Shown here: positions 1-12,152 of the stretch, piece by piece
How positions within the stretch are numbered: position 1 is the first letter of the stretch
Layout of the letters: each line of letters opens with the position of its first letter
Origin: Phoenix dactylifera
Taxonomy: Eukaryota; Streptophyta; Magnoliopsida; Arecales; Arecaceae
Length of the DNA stretch: 64,000 bases
Assembly (NCBI RefSeq): GCF_009389715.1
Contig: NC_052392.1
Coordinates: 30,764,592 to 30,828,591 of the forward strand
Reading direction: 5' to 3'
The notes under the pieces: generated by a model
The model's database searches: none
What the model was told of the DNA's origin: nothing
What the model saw: the letters and a program-made list of their open reading frames with translations, nothing else
Position numbers and translations under genes: made by a program

Positions 1-1317
1 AATATAACTTTCAGCACATTATATCTCAAGCTATTAACCAAAAGAAGCATACGTTTTTTTAAGTTTGTCATTTTCCATTTCAAGACTTCTGCCCACTCAT
101 TGTGTAATCTATTAATGTAGACTATAATATTATTATTAACAACAAACACACAAGGAATAAGTATAATGCCCAAATTCTAATGCTATTTTCCAGATTACTA
201 ATTGGCATGCATATCCTTTGCATATACTTAAGTACTGAACTAGTCATACTAATATGTTAATAAATTTAGAAAAAAATAAGTGCATACCTCTATTATGATA
301 ATTAAGGTCAATATGAAATAATACTGAAAATCATGGTATTTTGAGACAATCCACATAAGTCACTAACCATAATTATGCATGCCATGTATAGTTAATAACC
401 AATGGTCACATTTTATAATAGGTTTAGTACATATATCCAAATATATAGCATTAATACATATGTAAACCTTTATTTGAAAAACATAAATTTTATGTCATTA
501 ATTTCAGGAGCTCCATGATCTATTCAAGTCATATAGAAAGGAATGTGTTAGAGGCTAGGCTATTATATAGGCATTGATAATAGTAATCTTGGAATTATAT
601 GTTTGCCTTCAACAATACCCCCATAACATCATAATTGCATTTACAGTTTTCACTAATAAAAACTAGCAAATATAACATGCTGTAATCAAGAAATTTCTGT
701 GAGAGCTTCATATCCTTTTAATATTATAAATTTTGTTTACAAAATATATATAATTGCACTAATATTATTTTATTGAATTAATATAACAAACAAGCATAGT
801 GTAGGCAATACAATCATGACACAAATTTATGTGGACACATGTCTACATATTAATTTTTAAACATTATTTTTACTTTAAATAATATTTTTTAATAATTTTT
901 ATAAATAATTTAAGTTTTACTTTGTTTTTTCTAAAATGTATTGTAAGTCTCTAGCGGCTCCAAATAATAAACCTCCATAGTTGTCCTATAAAAATAAACA
1001 ACAAAAGTCATAAGCGTAGCACTAATTTAGCAATAGACAAAGCATTTTTTTTTTTTTTTTTGCTTTGTTTTTATTGACTAGATGGCTCATACTTTGCTAG
1101 CATCAATACGTCCAACAAAAATAGAAAATATTATATCTGTAAACTAAATAGGAATACTAGATCGAGATGTCCATAAAGATCCACTAGAGTGTTCAATAAC
1201 AAAAACAACCACCCAATATGCAGCTTTATTCGCTTTGCTATAAATATTAGTCACAATAAATAATATATAATTCTCATCTAGTCTTAGAGGATGTTTAGTA
1301 GTAGATCTAAAGTATTC
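1..1317. other. AT-rich intergenic DNA, no gene seen
   Basis: Very AT-rich sequence with homopolymer runs, including an 18-T tract near 1047-1064. No open frame with recognisable protein similarity was found on either strand. It may be old, degraded transposon sequence but carries no diagnostic ends. Confidence 0.6.
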
Positions 1318-1560
1318 TAGGCTAGAAATGGGCTCGGGCTGGCCCAAGATCCATCAGGCTGTGCCGACTTCGGGTCGGCTTATAGACTAGGCTCGAAAGA
1401 GTTCAGATCAGATTTGTGCTTATATGTAGTGTCCATTTATTTTTGAGATCGGGTATATATGTCGTTGGCTCGGCTCGGCTCGGATCCAGTCCGAATAATG
1501 ACTGAAATGAAATGGAGCCCAAATCCAGGCCTGAATTCAGGCCCGAGTCCATTGATTTTT
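1318..1560. repeat. Degenerate GGCTCGGGC-rich repeat, possible old hAT-like copy
   Basis: The segment starts with TAGAAATGGGCTCGGGCTGG. That resembles the TAGGG-type ends of the better-preserved hAT-like elements in this window. It continues with repeated GGCTCGG and GGCCCGAG words. No matching right end or target-site duplication was found, so the boundaries and the class are tentative. The 1561-2089 stretch that follows is similar low-copy-looking DNA with no gene. Confidence 0.3.
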
Positions 1561-2139
1561 ATATGCTATTATTTGAAGAGAATGATGAAAAAGTAAAAAA
1601 TAAATTAGAATAAATTTAGTTGAAAATGATATAGCATGTATCATTTACTTATGTTATAGAAAAGAACTTAGTTTTTAGCTGGCCTATTTACTTACGAAGC
1701 AATAATATAAAATATTAAATTTCAATCGTGTTCGGGCTAAATTTATTTTCGGTTCAAATGGATAATTTTGACCGGTCCAATCAAATTTGGGTGAAACTCA
1801 TGTGCCCATGTCAGGTTCAGGCCAAAAAAAACACGGTCCCAAGCTTGAAAAAAATTCTGAGCCGGCTCCGGATAGAAGCATAGTTCTCCCCAGCCGCTTC
1901 CACTTCCAGTCGCAGGAGTATTTCGAAATTCTATCCGACTAGCTGAGTTGCCTTCAATGCGATTAGCCTTCCGTAGTAGGCGGAGCTTTTTCAATAAAAT
2001 CAGTTTGGTCATTATTGGCATGGACCGGCCGAACCGGATCGGCTTAGTTCGAGCTCGACGCGGGTCGGCGAATAATTGACTCGAATCTATCCATATGACC
2101 ACACCGCGGCACCTCTCCTTTCACGAACCTTAAAAAGGG

Positions 2140-2244
2140 GGCCGTCGACGCCGAGCTTCTTAGCTAGGGTTTCTTCCGCACAAAGAAAGCGCGGCAGAGA
2201 AGTCTCTCTCTTCTTCCCTCGAGTTGTTCCTCGCTATTTCGCAG
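2140..2244 (+). other. Predicted 5' UTR exon of the RZ1A-like gene
   Basis: A CT-rich leader ends in TTTCGCAG followed by GTAGATC, a good splice donor at 2245. The next acceptor in front of the start codon is the CTGCAG ending at 4578, so the first intron would span 2245-4578 and lie wholly in the 5' UTR. The left edge is a guess. A leader with a long 5' UTR intron is usual in plant genes for glycine-rich RNA-binding proteins. Confidence 0.45.
2165..2172 (+). promoter_or_regulatory. Telo-box (TAGGGTTT) in the RZ1A-like 5' leader
   Basis: TAGGGTTT lies in the presumed first non-coding exon, 72 bases before the splice donor at 2245. Telo-boxes near the transcription start are common in plant genes for translation and RNA processing, which fits this gene. 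The transcription start itself is not visible, although a TTAAAAAG TATA-like stretch lies near 2130. Confidence 0.4.
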
Positions 2245-4594
2245 GTAGATCGGGATCCAAACATCTGCGTACTATGGTTTCTGATCTCTTTGTCTCGGCT
2301 TTTATATCCAATTATCGGTGATTTTTTGCTCTCAGATCTTCTCATTTTCCTTGTGGTTCGAGATCTTCGTGTTCTCCCTTTTTCTGTCATTTGGAACGAA
2401 TCTTGTGATGCTTTTCTTCTAAGAACTTGCTGATAAATTTTCCACTATGTTTTTTTTCTTCTGATTCCTTCTATTTGGGTTATAGATCTGAAAAATCAGA
2501 ATCTCTAGTTCTCATCTTTGAAGACATATGTGCAGGGTTTTATTAATTTGCACTTGGTTTTGGTGATAAGAAAATTTATTACCGTGCTGAGCCTTTTCTT
2601 TTCTTTTCTTGTTCTTGGGAGGGGGAAGGGGCGGAGTTGCATAGAACTTAAGGTTCTGTCCATTAATTCTTGTCAGGTTAAATTACGTGAAAAATACAAA
2701 CATAAGATTGTAATTTCTAGAGGCTAACAAGGATGATAAATTTGATTACCAAGCTATTATTTTTATGTTGCTTTATTTATTTTATTTTGCTTGAATGATA
2801 CTTTTCTCTATAATTATAAGCCACAAAAATTGTTGATTATACGTATAAATAATCAAATAAACCACGAAGCAAGGCGTGGTTTCATCACATGAATCCACCA
2901 AGTCAAATACAAGAGTCATAAATGATAACAAAAGCAAGATGTTAAAAACGAAATGATTTAACAATGAGAATAATTAATATTGCAACTTGTTAGACAGGGG
3001 GGTGGGGGGCAAAGAAGATATAGGAAAACATAAAAGAAAAGCCATGAGCAAAAAAAAGGACAAGCAGAGGGAAAAGATGAAGGAAAAATAGGGAAGAAGA
3101 AAAGGAAGAATAAAATAAAATGAAAGGTTGTTTCATAATGGAAGGGGAAAAGGAAGAGGAGGAAGAGAAAAGCACAATTTAAAAGAAAAAAAGAAAAGAA
3201 GAAGAAGAATAAGACAAGAAAATAATAAAATAAAATAAGAAAAGAGAAAATGATGAAGGTAAGAGCCTCAAGAGGAGGAAGAATAAGAAAAATAGATGCT
3301 GCTATTGGATGGCTGTTGACTGTCGGACAACTGCTGAAGGGCTGCTGGAGGGCCTTTGCTTAGCAACAGACAAGTGGAGGAGCAGACAGTTCCTGTTGAG
3401 AGCTGGAAAGCTGCTGGTGAAGGGATGCTAACTTGCCTTAGTGTCAGGTGAGATGAGGAAGCATTAGATAGGGTGAGAAGTTAGGATTAAATGATAAAAT
3501 AAACAATTTTCACTCCCATCTTGTTAATTTTGATTTTTTTTGGGTATATTAACAATAGTGCAAGTATAACAAGGCATGCATTTGCAAAATAAAAAAGAGA
3601 ACTACACAGCCTAACAGGCTAATACTATATAAATTGGTTATATTTCCCGACTTTTCAATTCCTATAATAACTTCAATTGGATTCCCTCTTAAGTACTCAA
3701 CTTCTAAACTTATACTGAGAAAGTGTTTTCAGCATTGCTGGACTCTAAGGAAAGGTCTTAGGGGAAAACTCTCCTCAAGTTGGAATTTCTATGATTCTGT
3801 GTAATAGAAATATTATGTCCTCTGAAAATCCAAATTCATAGTGATTCGTTGGTCATAAAAAAAATTCATATAGCAAATAAATCCTAAACAATTTCGTGGG
3901 GAAGATAGATTGGTGTCTAATCCACATTTAAATCTTTTTAAAACTTACCTTCTATTTGAAATCTTTACAGCCATTTGCATTTGCATGTTCATTATAACTA
4001 ATATGTTTAACTAAAGCAATGCCTAGGTTGCCACCTTGATTCTTTAGGCACTGATTTTCACAACACTTCCACACACTTCATGTTGATTACCTGAGTACTA
4101 TGTAAGCAATTATCATTGTTGATGTTGCTATTTTTATTCACTTAAACTGTTCTTTCGGTTTCTTCCTGGTTTTGTGTGTGTTTATTAGTTTTCATTGTCA
4201 CCAGTTATTCTCTTATTGTTGTTCTACTATTTTATTTGGTTGTTTTGTTAATTTTGTTAGTTATCTCACTTATCTGAACTTGATATGGAAGGCATACAAG
4301 GAAACGTTCAGGATGACGTATACAATGTCATGTTCCATTTGTTTTTTTTTTTAATGCAATTCAATTGTTGTTTGTTTCATTTGTCATGTTATGTTTTGTT
4401 GAGTAATTTGTCTGCTGATCATGTGTTGGTTATGGCATACAAGTCTTGCTTTCGATAAACAGGACAAGGCAAGTTTAAAAATGCAATATATGAATTATTC
4501 CTAAATTGCATGCTTATGAAGTCTAAAATTTATTACTTACATTTTTTGTCCTTTCATGGGTTCTTTCTCCATCTGCAGTTAAAATCAACTGATA

Positions 4595-6597
4595 ATGTCA
4601 GACATAGAGGAGTACCGCTGCTTTATTGGGGGCCTGTCATGGTCAACTACTGATGGAAATCTGAAGGATGCATTCGAAAAATTTGGCCACCTTACCGAGG
4701 CAAAGGTACAATCTAGGATTATTCGCAAATTTCTCTGTATAAAAATCATGCGATAATGTATTTGCTTTTTCTTTTTCTTTTGTTTTTTCTTCTATTGCTC
4801 TTCTAAGCTCCATGCTTTCCACCGTATCTCAGTATATGTGTAAGCATTCAAAAAACACCTATAGCAGTTGTAATTTGGTAACTTCTTGCTCTGTTTTCTC
4901 TCTTTTCTGCTTATTTTCAGTTAACGAAAGGAAGAGGATATGCCCTAATAAGTTTAATTTTCATTGACGGGGCTCCTACCTGTTTATCAGAATTGGCAGA
5001 TTCTTATTCACTTTTATTTTCTGTGTTGATACATGTTCTGGTTCCACGTCTTCCCACTGTCTCTCAAAAATATCAAGTAAAGCAAATAATTATTGTTCTA
5101 TTTAAGTGTACCTAGAAACCATGCTATTGTTGGCAGACAACAAAATGGATGGTTTTTATTGCTAGCAAGTTATCATTATTTGATCATTACCAAGTTTCAT
5201 TTGCCTTGTGCAATCTAAGCAGCTACGTAATAGGGATCAAAATCGCGATGAACTTAGAAAACCATGTTATTTTTTGTTGTTGTTTTTAGATACTCTAAAC
5301 CAGGACTCAGAAATGGCCTCTCTATGTATGTATGTGAACATATGTGTACATATATGTATTTGTGTGTATGTATGTATATGTATTTACATATGTACTGGAT
5401 TTTTAACAGCTCGACACTCAATAGGACTGACTGGCAAGATAGATTATATAGCTGACTTACAGAATAATTGCTTTTTTGATCATGAAGAAGTTTTTCTTCT
5501 TTGTTTAATGTAAATGGTATCATAACAATATTAAAATCTTGACGAACTCAGGAAATCTTTTCCAAAGATCACTCATTGAGTTATCTTTTACTGTTCCTAA
5601 ATATCTCTGAAAGTAGGGAACAAAGAGTTATTTGAAGATAACTCTTATATATTGAGGATATGGAAATGCCTGACACTCAATGGGAGTGTTTGGCAAAGAT
5701 GGATTATCAAGATGACACACCCTTAATAGTAGCATAGCAGAAAATATATTAGTGGTGAACTTACTAAGCCAAATTATTTTTTATTGCTCTGAACTAGGAA
5801 TCCAAATGGTTTGCGTATAATCTTTATATACTCTTTGAATTTTGGAAAATTCTGATACTCATCAGGGATGACTTTTGAATGGATTTTAACACTGACTGGT
5901 TCTCAACAGTTTTAATTGCTCAATATTTATAGTTGTTTTGATTTCTAACTGAGAATGCTGGTTTACTTTTCATCTCCAACTGAAGTATATTACTTTTTGG
6001 CTTTTGATTTTCACATAATCTGTTACTTGAACATGTGCATTTCAACACAGTGGTGCTCTGCTGGTTTCGTAGGTAGTTGTGGACAGGTTTTCTGGTCGAT
6101 CTCGTGGATTTGGTTTTGTCACTTTTGACGAGAAAAATGCTATGGAAGAAGCCATTGAAGCGATGAATGGAATTGATTTGGATGGACGAGCTATCACTGT
6201 AGATAGAGCTCAGCCACAAGGATCTTCTAGGGATCGTAATGGTGACCGTGATTATGATCGCTACCGTGGTCGTGGTCGTGATCGTGATCATGGTCGTGAC
6301 TTTGGTGGAGGACGTGGTTCAAACAGTGGAGAGTGCTTCAAATGTGGCAAGCCTGGGCATTTCGCAAGGGAGTGCCCATCTGGTGATGGTGCAAGAGGAG
6401 ATAGGTATGGTGGCAGGGATGATAGGTATGGCAGTGGGGGCAGTGGTAATAGTCGTTATGGACCTGACCGTAATGGGGACCGATATTCTGGGCGCAACAG
6501 GGATGGGGGAAGCCGTAGCGGGCCAGGAACTGATCGATATAATCGTGATCGGTCTGGTCCATATGAACGTCCCAGTGGAGGGGGCTACAGATCTTAA
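4595..6597 (+). CDS. RZ1A: RZ1A-like glycine-rich RNA-binding protein (RRM + CCHC zinc knuckle)
   Basis: Two coding exons, 4595-4705 and 6073-6597, join in frame across a GT-AG intron to give 211 residues. An RRM covers about residues 7-81, with RNP2 CFIGGL at 9-14 and RNP1 RGFGFVTF at 48-55. An Arg/Gly/Asp-rich region of GRDRD and RYRGRG type follows, then one CX2CX4HX4C knuckle with metal ligands at about C125, C128, H133 and C138. The tail is rich in DRYG-type repeats and ends [12 protein letters not shown]. This order is that of the plant zinc-finger glycine-rich proteins (RZ-1 family), nuclear RNA-binding proteins linked to splicing and cold response. The tail resembles RZ1A more than RZ1B/C, and the protein is somewhat shorter than Arabidopsis RZ-1a (about 245 residues). 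The ATG is the first in its exon and directly precedes the RRM. Frames over the repetitive tail give long shadow ORFs on both strands, which I discount. Confidence 0.93.
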
Positions 6598-6900
6598 GGA
6601 AGTGTTGCTTTTTTGCCAGGTATGCAATAGCTATGCTATAATATATCATGCTTTTATGTTAAATTTGACACATGTATGTGTTTCTTCTTAAACATTATTA
6701 TGCAGCATTGAACTAGTGCAGTACTGCTCCAAAAGTTTTAAGGTGGCACTGGACCTTGTTACTGGCTTTGCTGGATATGTTCTCCCGTTAGTGTTTCTAC
6801 TTTGGATCTGCTAGGATTGTGGTTATTTTATAATGTTGGGGCCTGGATAGATACAATTGGTTCTGATATAATTGATGTTTCAGTTCCCTGTTATGTCATT
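6598..6900 (+). other. 3' UTR of the RZ1A-like gene with a small intron
   Basis: Only 22 bases after the stop codon, TTGCCAG is followed by GTATGC (donor at 6620), and TTATTATGCAG ends at 6705. This predicts an 86-nt intron in the 3' UTR. A junction this close to the stop is normally too near to trigger nonsense-mediated decay. The 3' end of the transcript cannot be placed; about 6.9 kb is a guess. Confidence 0.45.
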
Positions 6901-9680
6901 TTGATCTGGTGCCTCATGCTTGCTTGACATGCTATGGGCATTTGGTCTTTAAAACTTTGAATTTCATTATTGCTTTTGGATTCTCAATGATTTTGTGGCA
7001 TTTTTTTCTTTGGTTTCGGCTTCTTGGTATGTTGTTGATCAGGATGCTACTGGAGGATTCAATGGGATGCTTTCATTGAGTAGGATCTTTGGTTATAACT
7101 ACAATTAATTTGGAGTGTCTCTTTGTTGGGACTTGAAAAAACCGATTATTCACACTTGAGAACTGCCTGAAATAATAGAGTATCACCAGTGGTCTCTTGT
7201 GCTGTTTTGATGCCCCCCCGAAGATGGTTTGACCCTACTTGGTGGGAAGAAACCTGGTAAAGTTAGACTTTCCTACCCTTGAAATTTTTGATTACTTTTT
7301 AATGTGATGATGATTGTGTTAACCTTTTGGCAGGCTATGGTTTGGCCTTTGTGAGCATTTTGGATTGATGCTTGGGTTACTTGATGCTATTCTTGCATTA
7401 TTTGGACATGGTTTTTTGCACATTACTGCTTAAGCTTTGCTGCAGCAGCAGTGATCTCCTGCAACATAGACATGGATTGATCTGGTCTGAAACTTTTACT
7501 TTTTTGATCAAAGGAGATCCCTCCCTGCATATGATGCTGCAACTTTTGTCAAGATCTTTGACAGACTCAGCAGTCATCGTAGGTGTGTTACTGTTCTTTA
7601 TTTATGATTTTGGGCCAGACAAAGATTTTACAATGAGTCATCCTACTCAATGATGGGGTCATGATTCCTGGGTTTCTCAACAGAGGTTCAGTGAACAAGT
7701 CATCCTGTTTGGTCAAACTATGGTTCTTCCAGTTTCACAGTCTCTTTTTGTATCTATTTGCTATCTCTAGAACTTCGAGCCAACAATTTCACTTCTTGAA
7801 GGTTCTCTGTCGTTCCTTGGGTCACTCTGGAATTTTGCCATTTTGCTCTTTGAAATAACATATTTTGCTAGATGCTGAGATATGCTAACACAAGATGCTC
7901 TATGACCGTCCATGAGAATCTGTGACATAGAAATTTATGTTGATCCGGATCCAAGATCCTAAATGAAGAGGCCATTTTGCATGTCCATTAGTGTTCTCTT
8001 ATGCTAGCCATAAGAATCCCATGATCTCTTGTATGCTCGACTTCTTTGGTAGGCTGAAGTACAGATGGACAACTGTATTGTTGTGAGGTATTCTGTTAAA
8101 TTGCGTGATTGAGATGCTGCTGCATCCGCATGCTTGTATGTGTTTCAATCAGCAATGTAGTCGCTGTTGTTTGTCTGGGTTGATTCATCTTTCTGTTAAA
8201 TTGCGTGATTTGAGATATCATTCTGTGCTTTTATTGCATTGCTGATATGTGTTTTCATCTTTCTTGTGGGTCTGTATTCCTGTGAACTTTTTTCCCTTTT
8301 ATCTGCTATGTTATGCATTCTTGTGCGTGCGTCCTGGAGCGAAGGTTTTTTTTTTTCTTTTTCTTTTTCTTTTTTTTGTTGGGGGGGTGGCGGGGCGAGG
8401 GAGTTGAGCTCTTCTGTTCTTGCTTCTTTTGAAGTCATGCTGTTCTTGCTCCTTTTGAAGTCATGCTGGACATGATAAATCTATGCATGACTGATGCTTG
8501 TTCACCTTTTGGTGACATTAAATCATGCCACTTGGTATATGCCTTCATTTGACCTAGTAGAGAAAATAAATGCCTATGTTTTTTGACAATTTGGAGCTTG
8601 GTTGAGGTTTGGCATTTGGATAAGAATTCACTGTCATTAAGTGTTGTTGATGTTGCCATAAGTTTCTAGATCTGAACCCATCATGCTTGCATAATGCTGA
8701 GTGTGGTAAATCTCTAGTTCTATTTTCTGAGAACCAATACTTTGTTAGGATGGAATTGCAATTGGTTGCGTTAAATTTTCAGTTTAGTTTTGCTTTGCTC
8801 TGGATGGGTTGCTACTTAAAACAAACTATGCAAGATGAGGCATATACTAAAAACTAATTGTGGGAGTAATCTGTATGAAAACTATATCTTTCTCAGAATG
8901 GCGATGCTTCCTTTTTCAGATTTAAAATTTTTAGCTATTCGCACGATGCTTCTAAACATTCTCCAGCTTGCTCCGCAAACCTCACAAATTTCTCTCATCT
9001 GAAAACTCTCAAGTCCTTCCATCGTCTGCGCTTGCCGCACTTTTAAAGTTGACATGGGATTGCCGGGAGGTCTGAAGCGCGGATTGGGATTGCTAGGTTT
9101 CCGGGCTCATTGTATTTAGATCGGCTCCTGTTTTTTTATGTTTCCTGTGTGTTTCGTATGCATCCTTCTGCAAAAGCTAAGCCCGTACGGCAATAGAATG
9201 GGATTTGCGGAGCGGTTTTTTGGTAAATAATTCAGCTAAAAGCGAATGCTAGAAAAGATATATATAAAAAAGAATTACCAAAAGCTTAAATTGTGAATTG
9301 GATTGGACCATCTGGAAGTGTCACTGCCGCCAAAGAATCTGTTCCTGCTTTGTGAGACAGGAAGTTTATTAGATAGAAAGACCTAAAATAGGCGTACCGG
9401 ATATTTCTTTTTTTTACATATAATAGGCTCAGACAGCGCTTGATCCTATCTTTCTTAAAAAATAAAAAGCTCAAACTATTGCGTATCATTAAAAAAATAG
9501 TTTAAAATAATTGGATGGTCAGCTTACGTGAGTGTGTTCTAAATTTTCTGTACTGAGTCAAAATTGAGGAAGATGGTCGAACACTTCAAGATCAATGGGA
9601 AATTCATTAAATGAATATATGGTTACATTTTAGATTAATTTCTTACTAAAATAAGCCAATTGCACCTTCACTTGTAATAT
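6901..9680. other. Region downstream of RZ1A, no gene seen
   Basis: T-rich on the + strand with many short spurious frames. Two small duplications are visible. TCTGTTAAATTGCGTGAT occurs near 8090 and again near 8192, and a block around TTTTGAAGTCATGCTG is repeated in tandem at about 8412-8466. Neither looks coding. The sequence could be extended 3' UTR or old repeat material. Confidence 0.5.
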
Positions 9681-9684
9681 AAAA

Positions 9685-10015
9685 AAATGTATGTTGATGG
9701 TAGTTATGTTGGTGGTGTAGATGAAGGGGTAATGATGGTAGCGGTGGTGTTGTGGAGGTGATGCGGTAGTGGTGGTAGTGGCGGTGGTAGTGATAGTGAT
9801 GGTAGCAAGGGCTCCAACAACGTGTTGTAGGGATGACCATGCAGTGATGGCATGATCGAGTTGGTTATAGTAGTGATAGTGAAGATAGTGGAAGTGCTAA
9901 TAATATTACGAAGGTGGTAACAATGACGGCCGATAGTATGGTAGTGATGGTGGTAGAGTGGCAACAACGGTGTAACGAAAGTGGTGGTGGTTGAGATTGT
10001 GGTGGTAGTGGTGAT
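9685..10015. repeat. Imperfect GGT/GTA/GAT trinucleotide repeat
   Basis: About 330 bp dominated by GGTGGTAGTG, GATGGTAG and GGTAGTGG words on the + strand, a cryptic trinucleotide array interrupted by substitutions. The complementary His/Tyr-rich frames at 9646-9967 are a by-product of this composition and are not annotated as genes. Confidence 0.75.
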
Positions 10016-11639
10016 AAAAAAATATGAATTTCTTGTTTTTAAAATTATTAGTTATAAAAATTTTATACATTTATTTTTTGAAAAAATAATAAAAGTGATT
10101 TTAAAAAAAAGGAAAGTCAAAAAAGTAGTACCAAATATATTTTTGTCTCATTTTTTGTATATTTAATTTTAAAATAAAAAATAAGAAGAACAAAAGCAAT
10201 GATAAATAGACCCTAAAACCACACTTTCTAGCTTCTGGGTCCCATGCCGACAAATATCTTATTATAGGCAAATTTCCATAGGGCTTTCTAGGTGTCTCAC
10301 CAAACAAAGATTTTTGCAACTTCTAAGTTCCAAAGAAATGTTCGAGCAGTTGGTTGAAATTCATCTTAATGAAAATATTCCAGCATGGGTGTGCAAAGGA
10401 ACAAATGCGACCATCTAGGGATGTGTTCATTGTAGTATGGCATGGCAAAGGCTTATTCTTTGTATTTTACCAAAATACAAAGAATAGGTAAACAACTCAG
10501 CTCAAACATGGCTTTTTCGAGAAAGCATTCCTGTTTCTTTAAACGCTTGTCAGTAGTAATTTATGTAGGTAAAGCTATTTCTCAGTCGACCATACTTGTA
10601 CTAACTATTGCAAACTTATAGTTGTATAGTGAAGGTGAAATTTGGATTCAAATCTTTTGATTATTTTTGTTAACAAAGATTTTTGATCTAATTATCAAGA
10701 GTCTCTACCAGTCCTTTTAGTACTATTGTTCCATCAGCAGAGTGCCGATCATCCTTTGTAAGGAGTTGGGCCCCAAATTATCTGAACAAGATGTGTCTGT
10801 GCTAGGCCTCACAGATGGCAACAGGAAACCTAACTTTCAAAGGAAACTTTAAAAGTTACCAAAAGAAGGAAACTTTAATAAATATTTTGGTACATAATTA
10901 ATGTGACATGATAAGTAGTACGAATAAAGTCAGTTTCTGATATCATGTAAAAGTCAATTGACCGTGCTGAGCAAAATGAATTCATTGCACAATCTCCCAC
11001 AACAGAGAAAAAGAAGCTCATGTTAAAGCAATTATAATAATCATAAAAGAAAATGTAGCTGTATCCATTATTTGCATTGGCATGTATAAAAAAAAAAAAA
11101 AGCCTGCAAGATGACTCCTTTCTTTAAATGATAGCTATGAACTGAAAGAGAGAACTTATGCATCAACTACAAAGAGAGAGATTTAGGTTCATTTATTCCT
11201 CACAAAGAAGATTGAGGCACAACTATAAAATACTTGTTTGGACTGCAAAAACTCCTCAGATTAAAGTCCAAGAATTGGAAGGGCTATTACCTTATTGCTA
11301 CAGACGCGGTTCTCACTTCTGCAGAACCAATCTTTGGACACATCATATCTTCATGGAGAGCCTAAGGTAGGGTTGAACTTCAGTAGTTCATTAAAGAACA
11401 GCACTCTTAACACTTGCATACTTGAGCCTTAATTAGTATTTCCTTATAGATAGCTGCAATGTTTCAAACATAAAATTTATAAATCCGACTAATTAATTAC
11501 TTTTGATGAATACTTCCTGGCTCTGGACTGAATGTCTAGAGATGCCTACGATTTGTAGAGTTTTATTTGATGTGGTTAAGGCAAAATTAAAACTCAACTG
11601 CATGTAATAATTCTACTTAATGAAATTATTGCAAGAATC

Positions 11640-11674
<35 letters not shown>

Positions 11675-12144
11675 GAGGTCATGCAATTTTGGACTTCTTT
11701 TTTTATTTACTTAATATCTGATATAAATGCCATGATCCGCACTGTAGAGATTGCTAATGGAAAACAAGGTATAAAAGCTAACCAATATACCTATGTCTGA
11801 TTAATTTTTGAAGAATTTTTCTAGAATTATGATCACATTTCTGTTTCTAACACTCACATAGGATTTATGATTTAACTAGCTGGCTGATATTAGCCGATTG
11901 AGAACCCTAACCTAATTTCTTCAATAATATTAAATTTGTGAACTTCTGTAGGTGAAGTAATTGATGCAATTTATCTTGGATAGATGTCATGGTTATTCAA
12001 CGATCATTTTATTGATTCGTCGTCTTTACAATCATTTGATGTTCTTGAAGTTTTTGAAGGCATGTTATTGCTCTAGTGCTCATCTTTTAACTAAATAGAC
12101 AGTAAACAACTGTATTGCTAATAATTAACAATCTACTAAAAGAA
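10016..12144. other. Intergenic DNA with one hairpin and a GA microsatellite
   Basis: No gene seen. A perfect 15-bp inverted repeat with a 3-base loop lies at 10454-10486, and an (AG)n tract at 11644-11671. The rest is AT-rich and gives only short frames without recognisable domains. Confidence 0.55.
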
Positions 12145-12152
12145 TTTATGAT

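Noticed and set aside
6239..6691. Several frames of 102-150 codons overlapping the RZ1A tail on both strands
   Set aside because: Shadows of the repetitive GRD/DRYG coding sequence.
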